From Nitrospira sp. (GTDB lineage Bacteria > Nitrospirota > Nitrospiria > Nitrospirales > Nitrospiraceae): a DNA stretch of 6,407 nt. The stretch's first letter is position 1; every line of letters starts with the position of its first letter. A model generated the notes under the pieces. It made no database searches. It worked only from the letters and a program-made list of their open reading frames with translations, and was not told where the DNA came from. The position numbers were made by a program, and so were the translations under genes. Shown in pieces: positions 1-5,264 of the stretch. The stretch spans positions 1 to 6,407 of the forward strand of contig JANYAJ010000126.1 of assembly GCA_025361385.1 (NCBI GenBank), written 5' to 3'.

Positions 1-157
1 CGGCGGTCCCGCCCCGCTGTCCGTCCTCGGAGCATTGAGCAATCTCCTGCTGGTGACGATCGGGAACATTCTTGGCGGGACGATCCTGGTGGCCCTGATT
101 TATTGGTTTGTGTATCTTCGCGGGGAAGGCGAGGGGCATTCGGTACACATTCGGTGA
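1..157 (+). CDS. Formate/nitrite transporter (FNT) family channel, C-terminal end (5' partial)
   Basis: Only the last 51 codons are in the window (frame starting at base 2), ending with TGA at 155-157. The visible piece is the last transmembrane helix and a short hydrophilic tail. The segment NLLLVTIGNILGG followed by LIYWFVYLR closely matches the C-terminal helix of FocA/NirC proteins, where the usual form is NLIPVTxGNIxGG...YWxxYLR. FNT proteins are pentameric inner-membrane channels for formate, nitrite or hydrosulfide. The substrate cannot be told from this fragment because the selectivity residues lie upstream. The usual Ile-Pro of NLIPVT is Leu-Leu here. The tail GEGEGHSVHIR is polar and looks cytoplasmic. 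The gene runs in the same direction as everything downstream, with 112 bases to pfp and no clear terminator between. Family assignment is fairly firm for such a short piece; substrate is unknown. Confidence 0.8.
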   Translation, partial: GGPAPLSVLGALSNLLLVTIGNILGGTILVALIYWFVYLRGEGEGHSVHIR

Positions 158-183
158 CGGCTGTTCCCTTCGCGCCGCACTGG

Positions 184-210
184 TTGCCTCTCGATGAAAT
201 GGAGTATACA
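184..210 (+). promoter_or_regulatory. Weak promoter-like element upstream of pfp
   Basis: TTGCCT at 184-189 and TATACA at 205-210 each match four of six positions of the sigma-70 consensus boxes, but the spacer is only 15 bases, shorter than the preferred 17. A transcript from here would start near base 217 and leave a leader of about 50 bases before pfp. It would also exclude translation of the small ORF at 214. This is the best candidate in the only gap upstream of pfp. It is weak, and read-through from the FNT gene is just as likely. Confidence 0.15.
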
Positions 211-213
211 ACC

Positions 214-261
214 ATGGCGCAGATTATGAAGAAGTTGGAAGGCTGCTGGGAAAAATTCTAG
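214..261 (+). CDS. Possible 15-residue small ORF upstream of pfp (hypothetical)
   Basis: ATG at 214 opens a 15-codon frame reading MAQIMKKLEGCWEKF and ending in TAG at 259-261. GGAG at 201-204 lies 9 bases upstream, a sensible ribosome-binding distance. The stop overlaps the start of the pfp Shine-Dalgarno sequence (260-266), and the pfp ATG follows 8 bases later, so terminating ribosomes could pass to pfp. The peptide is short, partly basic and has no recognisable motif. It could be a leader peptide, a remnant of a decayed gene, or chance. I do not recognise it and assign no function. Confidence 0.2.
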   Translation: MAQIMKKLEGCWEKF

Positions 262-266
262 GGGGA
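260..266 (+). promoter_or_regulatory. Ribosome binding site of pfp
   Basis: AGGGGGA at 260-266 lies just upstream of the ATG at 270. An in-frame TAG at 267-269 directly precedes that ATG, so no longer pfp protein is possible. Together these fix the start at 270. The spacing of 3 bases from the last A is short, though the G-run allows other pairing registers. Confidence 0.6.
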
Positions 267-269
267 TAG

Positions 270-1517
270 ATGACGTTGCAGAGACCGACCGTTGGAATAC
301 TGGTTGGGGGCGGACCGGCCCCCGGCATCAATAGCGTCATCAGTGCGGTCACGATCCGCAGTATCCTCGGCGGCTGCGATGTCGTCGGGATTATCGACGG
401 ATTCAAGTGGCTGATGGAGGGGAACACAAGTCAGGTGCGCCCCCTTTCCATTGAAGAAGTCAGTCGCATTCATTTTCGAGGCGGGTCACATCTGGGCACC
501 TCGCGGGCGAATCCGACGAAGAAGGCGGAATCCCTTGCCACCGTCTTGTCGTGCTTGATGAAACTGGGTATCACGCGCCTGGTGACGATCGGCGGAGACG
601 ATACGGCCTTTTCATCGCTCAAACTGGAAGAGCAGGCGGCAGGGCATGTGCAAATTGTGCATGTGCCGAAGACCATCGACAACGACCTCGATCTTCCCTC
701 CGGCATTCCGACGTTCGGTTTTCAAACGGCCCGGCACTTTGCCGTCGAGATCGTCAAGAATCTCATGGTGGACGCGCATACGACGGCGCGCTGGTATTTC
801 GCCGTGACCATGGGGCGGAAAGCCGGTCATTTGGCGCTTGGAATCGGCAAGGCGGCCGGTGCCACCCTCACCGTCATTCCTGAAGAATTTACGGAACGGC
901 CTGTGAGGCTTCAGCGCCTGGTGGATCTCGTGATCGGGACGATGATCAAGCGTCTGAGCGGAGGGCGCTCAGACGGGGTGGTCGTGCTGGCAGAAGGGCT
1001 GATCGAGATGCTCGACCCGCAAGACCTGGGTGGGTTGGATCATGTCGAGCGGGATGAACATGGCCACCTGCGATTGGCCGAAGTAGATATCGGCGATGTG
1101 CTCCGGCGTGAAGTGGCCAAGGGCATGAAGGCCTTGGGCTTGGCCACGACGATCGTTGCCAAGAATGTCGGGTATGAGTTGCGCTGCGCGGACCCGATTC
1201 CGTTCGATATGGAGTACACCCGCGATCTCGGCTATTGTGCGGCGCAGTTCCTGCTCGACGGAGGCACGGCGGCCATGGTCTCGATTCAAGATGGGCGGTT
1301 TACACCGATCCCGTTCAAGCAGATGCTGGATCCCGCGACCGGCAGGGCGAAAGTGCGGATGGTGGATATCACGGCGCAGTCGTACCAGATTGCGCGCCAG
1401 TATATGATCCGGCTGTCCGACGAGGACCTCAAGGATCCGGCCACACTGGGTTGCTACGCGGGTCTCGCGGGGCTGTCGCCGGAAGTCTTTCAACGCCGGT
1501 TTCAGCCTGTTGTCTGA
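270..1517 (+). CDS. pfp: PPi-dependent 6-phosphofructokinase
   Basis: This cytoplasmic enzyme reversibly phosphorylates fructose-6-phosphate to fructose-1,6-bisphosphate, probably with pyrophosphate, so it can serve both glycolysis and gluconeogenesis. The 415-residue protein shows the phosphofructokinase motifs in order: GGGPAPGIN (13-21), IGGDDT (107-112), PKTIDND (133-139, catalytic Asp137), MGR (181-183), PEE (204-206) and GYELRCADPIPFD (301-313). The donor-deciding positions are Asp111, where ATP enzymes such as E. coli PfkA have Gly104, and Lys134, where they have Gly124. The Asp/Lys pair is the established signature of PPi use. Tyr302 replaces E. coli His249, while Arg305 matches Arg252. 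The length fits the roughly 400-residue PPi-type group and exceeds the 320 residues of classical ATP enzymes. The start is fixed by an in-frame stop directly upstream. The Usp gene follows after 35 bases, probably in the same operon. Some related PPi enzymes, for example in methanotrophs, also act on sedoheptulose-7-phosphate. Confidence 0.95.
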   Translation: MTLQRPTVGILVGGGPAPGINSVISAVTIRSILGGCDVVGIIDGFKWLMEGNTSQVRPLSIEEVSRIHFRGGSHLGTSRANPTKKAESLATVLSCLMKLGITRLVTIGGDDTAFSSLKLEEQAAGHVQIVHVPKTIDNDLDLPSGIPTFGFQTARHFAVEIVKNLMVDAHTTARWYFAVTMGRKAGHLALGIGKAAGATLTVIPEEFTERPVRLQRLVDLVIGTMIKRLSGGRSDGVVVLAEGLIEMLDPQDLGGLDHVERDEHGHLRLAEVDIGDVLRREVAKGMKALGLATTIVAKNVGYELRCADPIPFDMEYTRDLGYCAAQFLLDGGTAAMVSIQDGRFTPIPFKQMLDPATGRAKVRMVDITAQSYQIARQYMIRLSDEDLKDPATLGCYAGLAGLSPEVFQRRFQPVV

Positions 1518-1537
1518 CCTGTAACCAACTGTCAATT

Positions 1538-1544
1538 GAAAGGA
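1538..1544 (+). promoter_or_regulatory. Ribosome binding site of the Usp gene
   Basis: GAAAGGA at 1538-1544 lies 8 bases before the ATG at 1553. It decides the start, because the reading frame stays open far upstream inside pfp (to at least 1235), where the translation resembles no Usp sequence. Confidence 0.65.
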
Positions 1545-1552
1545 TCTGCAAC

Positions 1553-2416
1553 ATGAATGTGCTCGTGGCGACGGATGGATCGAAGTTTGGGAAATGGGGA
1601 TTGAACTGGGTGGCCAAGCTGCCGTTTGTGGAGCCGCCGAAGGTCACGGCGCTGCATGTGGTCGATGTCGGCTCGCTCCGCGCGCCGTTCTTGGCGCAGC
1701 CGGTGATGGCGGGAACCGAGCGGTACGTCCAGGAAGAAATAGAGCGCATGGAAGCGCGCTCGATCAAAACCCTCAAGGAGGCCAAACAGCAGCTGGCGGC
1801 TCTGAAGCTCAAGGGCGTGGCCCGCAAGGAACAAGGGGCGATCGCCCCGACAATTTTGAAGCGCGCCCCCAAACGCGACGGGCTCCTGGTCGTAGGCAGC
1901 CAGGGCCTCGATGCGCTCGACCGTTTCATGCTCGGTAGCGTGTCGACGAATCTCATCCATCATGGGACCTGTCCCGTGCTCGTCGTGAAGGACGATGCGG
2001 TACCGCTGCGGCGGATTACCTTGGCGGTCGATGGGTCGGCTGCATCGGCTAAAGCTCTGGCGTTTGTGGTGAAGAACTTTCAGCCGGATACGTCGACCGG
2101 CAAGGGCGGGCATGCGCCGATTCATGTGACCGTGATCCATGCGATGCCCTTCATCAAGTATCCGGAGCTGAAGGAGGCGGGCCGCCATCTGGTCGAGCAG
2201 AACGTGCGAAAGCTGGTCAAGGCGGGATTTACAGCTGAGCCGGTCTATCAGCTCGGGAAGCCGGCAGAAGAGATCATGAAGGTGGCGTCCAAGCATCAGG
2301 CCGATCTGATCGTGATGGGGGCCAAAGGGTTGGGCGCTATCGCGCGCTTCCTGTTGGGCAGCGTTTCGACCAGGGTGGTCCAACATAGTTCCTGTTCGGT
2401 TCTTGTCGTCAGATAG
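1553..2416 (+). CDS. Tandem-domain universal stress protein (UspA family)
   Basis: The 287-residue cytoplasmic protein consists of two UspA domains, roughly residues 1-147 and 152-287. Each starts with a beta strand and the conserved Asp (VLVATDGS, Asp8; ITLAVDGS, Asp160). Each ends with the ATP-binding signature G-x2-G-x9-G-S: Gly115, Gly118, Gly128-Ser129 in the first and Gly256, Gly259, Gly269-Ser270 in the second. Both closing strands are present (PVLVVK; SVLVVR). Intact signatures predict that both halves bind ATP or a similar nucleotide, unlike UspA-type members that lack them. The length matches tandem Usp proteins such as E. coli UspE and mycobacterial Rv2623. The second domain carries a Gly/Thr/Ser-rich loop (about 177-187) before its second strand. 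Such proteins usually regulate responses to energy or redox stress; the specific partner is unknown. It sits 35 bases after pfp and 47 before the ATPase, suggesting co-expression. The start at 1553 is chosen for its Shine-Dalgarno sequence and because the Usp fold begins there. Confidence 0.93.
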   Translation: MNVLVATDGSKFGKWGLNWVAKLPFVEPPKVTALHVVDVGSLRAPFLAQPVMAGTERYVQEEIERMEARSIKTLKEAKQQLAALKLKGVARKEQGAIAPTILKRAPKRDGLLVVGSQGLDALDRFMLGSVSTNLIHHGTCPVLVVKDDAVPLRRITLAVDGSAASAKALAFVVKNFQPDTSTGKGGHAPIHVTVIHAMPFIKYPELKEAGRHLVEQNVRKLVKAGFTAEPVYQLGKPAEEIMKVASKHQADLIVMGAKGLGAIARFLLGSVSTRVVQHSSCSVLVVR

Positions 2417-2448
2417 TCTCGCAGCTCTACTCGTGTATCTCGTTAGGT

Positions 2449-2455
2449 GGGGGAG
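2449..2455 (+). promoter_or_regulatory. Ribosome binding site deciding the ATPase start
   Basis: GGGGGAG at 2449-2455, within the purine-rich run AGGTGGGGGAG at 2445-2455, lies 8 bases before the ATG at 2464. An in-frame GTG at 2455 would add three residues (MVG) but overlaps this site, leaving only AGGTGG with 4-base spacing. ATG 2464 is therefore preferred. Confidence 0.6.
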
Positions 2456-2463
2456 TGGTCGGC

Positions 2464-5160
2464 ATGAGTTCCCAAGAGGCCATTCCTCCGTCTCCACTCA
2501 CACCCATGCTCTGGCACCTGCTCTCGCCCGGTAAAGTCGCCACGCATCTCGGGGTCGATCCCGAGGCCGGTCTCGCCACTGAGGAAGCCGCGCGTCGGAT
2601 TGCTCAATATGGCCTGAACGATATCCGTGAACGCCCCGCGCGCCCGCTCTGGCGCATGTTCCTCGATCAATTCACCGATTTCATGATCCTCGTCTTGATT
2701 GGGGCGGCGATCATTTCCGGCATCGTCGGCGAACCCCCCGATGCGATCGCCATCGTCGTGATCGTGCTGCTTAACGGGGTGATCGGTTTTATTCAGGAAT
2801 ATCGGGCTGAGCGGGCGGTTGCGGCCCTGAAGCTGCTCGCGGCTTCTACGGCGCGGGTGAGGCGGGATGCCCAGGTCACAGAGATCTCCGCCCTGCAGCT
2901 GGTGCCGGGCGATGTGGTGTTGCTGGAGGCCGGTAATGTGATGCCGGCCGATCTACGCCTGATCGAAACAGTCCAGCTGAAGGTGGATGAGTCGCCGCTG
3001 ACCGGTGAGTCGGTCCCGGTTGAAAAGCGCACGGCTTCATTGTCTGAGGCTGAGGTACCGCTCGGCGACCGGGTGAACCTTGCCTACAAAGGAACCAGCG
3101 TTACGTACGGCCGTGGCTGTGGGCTGGTGGTCGCAACCGGCATGCAGACTGAATTAGGCAGGATCGCGTCGATGTTGGGGAGCGAAGAGGCCGTGAAGAC
3201 TCCGCTCCAGAAACGGCTTGCGCAATTCGGGCAACGACTGGCCCTCGCAGCATTGGCGATCTGTGCCATTGTGTTTGCCGTCGGGGTGTTGCGCGGGGAG
3301 TCGGTTGTGTTGATGTTTTTGACGGCGGTGAGTCTGGCCGTCGCGGCAATCCCGGAAGCGCTTCCTGCCGTGGTGACGGTGTCGCTGGCCTTAGGCGCTC
3401 GTCGGTTGGTGCAGAAGCATGCGCTGATTCGTCGATTGCCGGCTGTGGAGACGCTGGGGTCCGTCACCTACATCTGTTCGGACAAGACGGGCACGCTCAC
3501 TCAGAATAAGATGCGAGTGGAGCAATTTTTTGTGAGCGGCCGGCCGGAGAATGGTTCCACAGGGAACGAGGAGTCCTGGCGCTGGTTGCTGAAGGCCATG
3601 GCCCTCAGCAACGACGCGATCAGGCACGACGATGGCCACATGATCGGAGACCCGACCGAGATTGCGCTCTTTCAGGGAGCGGAAGAGAAGGGCTACGGGA
3701 AGGCCGAACTATTGGTGCAGGCACCGAGGGTGGCGGAACTGCCGTTCGATTCAGATCGCAAATGCATGACGACCCTGCATCGGGAGGGCTCGGAGGTCGT
3801 GGCTTTCACCAAAGGGGCGCCTGAGCAGGTCGTGGCCTTGTGCGATGGACAGTTAACCGGCAATGCCAGAACCGCACCCGATACGGCGGCAATCTTAGAT
3901 CGAGCCGACCGGATGGCGGCGGAGGGGTTGCGCGTCTTGGCCCTGGCCTATCGGACCTGGCCGGATCTGCCGGCAGCGCTTACCCCTGACAGCGTCGAAC
4001 GCGGGCTGATCTTTCTCGGCCTGGTCGGCTTGATGGATCCACCACGGGAAGAAGCGAGGGAAGCGGTGGCCCTGTGCAAATCGGCAGGCATCACGCCCGT
4101 GATGATTACTGGTGACCACTCCGCGACGGCCCGTGCCATTGCCCTGCGTCTCGGTATCATCGAGAACCACGATGCGGTACTGACGGGGCAGGAGTTGGCG
4201 AAGCTGACGCTGGAGGAGTACGAGGCGCGAGTGGAGGGTATCCGGGTCTATGCGCGTGTGTCGCCGGAGCAGAAGATCACGATTGTGAAGGGACTGCAAG
4301 ATCAGGGTGAGTTCGTCGCGATGACGGGCGATGGTGTGAACGATGCTCCGGCGCTTCAGCGTGCCGACATTGGTATTGCGATGGGGCTGAGCGGCACCGA
4401 CGTAGCGCGTGAATCGGCACATATGGTCTTGCTCGATGACAACTTTTCCACGATCGTGACGGCGGTGGAGGAAGGGCGGCGAATTTTCGACAACATTCGC
4501 AAGTTCATCAAATACGCGCTCTCGTGTAATACTGCAGAGGTTTGGACGATCTTTCTCGCCCCCTTTCTGGGCATGCCGATTCCTCTGCTGCCGATTCACA
4601 TTTTGTGGATCAACCTCGTCACCGACGGGTTGCCGGGGTTGGCCTTGGCGGTAGAGCCGGAAGAAAAAGGTCTCATGGAGCGGCCGCCCAGACCGCCGCG
4701 CGAAAGCATCTTCGCGCAAGGCATGTGGCAGGATATTCTCTGGATCGGCCTGCTCATGGGTGGCGTGGCCCTTGTCACTCAGGCCTGGGCCTACCGGACA
4801 GGGCATGCCCATTGGCAGACGATGGTCTTCACCGTCCTGACGTTGTCGCAAATGGGCAACGTGCTTGCGCTTCGGTCCGAGCGAGCCTCGTTCTTCCAAC
4901 TCGGCCCCTGGTCCAATCTCCCTCTTCTGGGTGCCGTGGTGCTGACCTTTGTGCTGCAGATGGCGACGATCTATATTCCGGCGCTGAATCCGATCTTCAA
5001 AACGGAACCGCTCGATCTCGACGAACTGGTGCTGTGTCTGGCGCTTTCGTCGATCGTGTTCATCGCGGTGGAGATCGAAAAGTGGTGTATCCGGCAAGGG
5101 TGGTTGCGCTGGAACTCCAAGAATGGAGGGAGCAACGCACTGCTGAGCTCTGTACGATGA
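2464..5160 (+). CDS. P2A-type (SERCA-like) cation-transporting ATPase, probable Ca2+ pump
   Basis: This is an inner-membrane pump that couples ATP hydrolysis to cation export. In the 898-residue protein (from ATG 2464) the order is: N-terminal cation-ATPase domain (about 10-70), M1-M2 (70-115), actuator domain with TGES (180-183), M3-M4 (258-310) with PEALPA (297-302), phosphorylation site CSDKTGTLTQNKM (Asp340), nucleotide domain with KGAPE (450-454), DPPR (525-528), hinge TGDGVND (621-627), then M5-M10 (about 683-875). Aligning by eye to SERCA1, the Ca2+-site residues are all kept: Val293, Ala294, Ile296 and Glu298 in M4; Asn689 and Glu692 in M5; Asn717, Thr720 and Asp721 in M6; Glu806 in M8. 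This argues for Ca2+ with two sites rather than K+, heavy metals or H+; Na+ or Mn2+ cannot be excluded. No metal-binding N-terminal domain and no calmodulin-type tail are seen. Full length for the family, with no frameshift. A GTG at 2455 is a possible alternative start. Confidence 0.93.
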   Translation: MSSQEAIPPSPLTPMLWHLLSPGKVATHLGVDPEAGLATEEAARRIAQYGLNDIRERPARPLWRMFLDQFTDFMILVLIGAAIISGIVGEPPDAIAIVVIVLLNGVIGFIQEYRAERAVAALKLLAASTARVRRDAQVTEISALQLVPGDVVLLEAGNVMPADLRLIETVQLKVDESPLTGESVPVEKRTASLSEAEVPLGDRVNLAYKGTSVTYGRGCGLVVATGMQTELGRIASMLGSEEAVKTPLQKRLAQFGQRLALAALAICAIVFAVGVLRGESVVLMFLTAVSLAVAAIPEALPAVVTVSLALGARRLVQKHALIRRLPAVETLGSVTYICSDKTGTLTQNKMRVEQFFVSGRPENGSTGNEESWRWLLKAMALSNDAIRHDDGHMIGDPTEIALFQGAEEKGYGKAELLVQAPRVAELPFDSDRKCMTTLHREGSEVVAFTKGAPEQVVALCDGQLTGNARTAPDTAAILDRADRMAAEGLRVLALAYRTWPDLPAALTPDSVERGLIFLGLVGLMDPPREEAREAVALCKSAGITPVMITGDHSATARAIALRLGIIENHDAVLTGQELAKLTLEEYEARVEGIRVYARVSPEQKITIVKGLQDQGEFVAMTGDGVNDAPALQRADIGIAMGLSGTDVARESAHMVLLDDNFSTIVTAVEEGRRIFDNIRKFIKYALSCNTAEVWTIFLAPFLGMPIPLLPIHILWINLVTDGLPGLALAVEPEEKGLMERPPRPPRESIFAQGMWQDILWIGLLMGGVALVTQAWAYRTGHAHWQTMVFTVLTLSQMGNVLALRSERASFFQLGPWSNLPLLGAVVLTFVLQMATIYIPALNPIFKTEPLDLDELVLCLALSSIVFIAVEIEKWCIRQGWLRWNSKNGGSNALLSSVR

Positions 5161-5228
5161 ACGGAGAAGTGACCATCTGTCCTTCGTTCAGCGCTTCCCT
5201 GCCGGCGAACGATTTCAGTATCTTGTGA
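5157..5228 (+). CDS. Possible 23-residue ORF overlapping the ATPase stop (hypothetical)
   Basis: ATG at 5157 overlaps the ATPase stop as ATGA (5157-5160), the arrangement typical of translational coupling. It opens a 23-codon frame to TGA at 5226-5228. The peptide begins MNGEVTICPSF and ends ANDFSIL, and contains one Cys. No good Shine-Dalgarno sequence precedes it, though coupled starts do not need a strong one. I recognise no family. Chance is the simplest explanation, and it fills most of the gap before zwf. Confidence 0.15.
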   Translation: MNGEVTICPSFSASLPANDFSIL

Positions 5229-5249
5229 AGTGGCGGTTAATTCTTTATC

Positions 5250-5254
5250 GGGAG
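5250..5254 (+). promoter_or_regulatory. Ribosome binding site deciding the zwf start
   Basis: GGGAG at 5250-5254 lies 10 bases before ATG 5265 but only 1 base before the in-frame ATG 5256. One base is too close for initiation, so 5265 is preferred. An in-frame TAA at 5238-5240 rules out any start before 5256. Confidence 0.5.
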
Positions 5255-5264
5255 CATGTTGCGC

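Noticed and set aside
1235..1552. Upstream in-frame extension of the Usp frame into pfp
   Set aside because: The extra 106 residues match no Usp sequence and overlap the conserved end of pfp. A Shine-Dalgarno sequence supports the start at 1553.
2417..2463. Gap between the Usp gene and the ATPase as a regulatory region
   Set aside because: Only 47 bases, with no hairpin, T-run or promoter boxes; the only signal is the ribosome binding site.
1532..2497. Long minus-strand open frame (321 codons) opposite the Usp gene
   Set aside because: Its translation is Arg/His/Gln-rich and resembles no protein family. It is the antisense of a well-supported Usp gene in GC-rich DNA, where such shadows are expected.
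3895..5097. Long minus-strand open frame (400 codons) opposite the ATPase
   Set aside because: Low-complexity Arg/His/Gln-rich translation lying fully inside a clearly coding P-type ATPase; a codon-bias shadow.
5184..5212. Inverted repeat TCGTTC / GAACGA in the ATPase-zwf gap as a terminator
   Set aside because: Only a 6-base stem with a 17-base loop and no T-run after it; too weak for a terminator.
4542..5228. Open frame of 228 codons overlapping the ATPase 3' end in another frame
   Set aside because: Mostly inside the conserved M6-M10 coding region, with an unrecognisable Arg/Ala-rich translation.
5223..5249. Promoter-like TTGTGA ... TTTATC before zwf
   Set aside because: Poor box matches and 15-base spacing, and the transcript would begin at or inside the zwf ribosome binding site.
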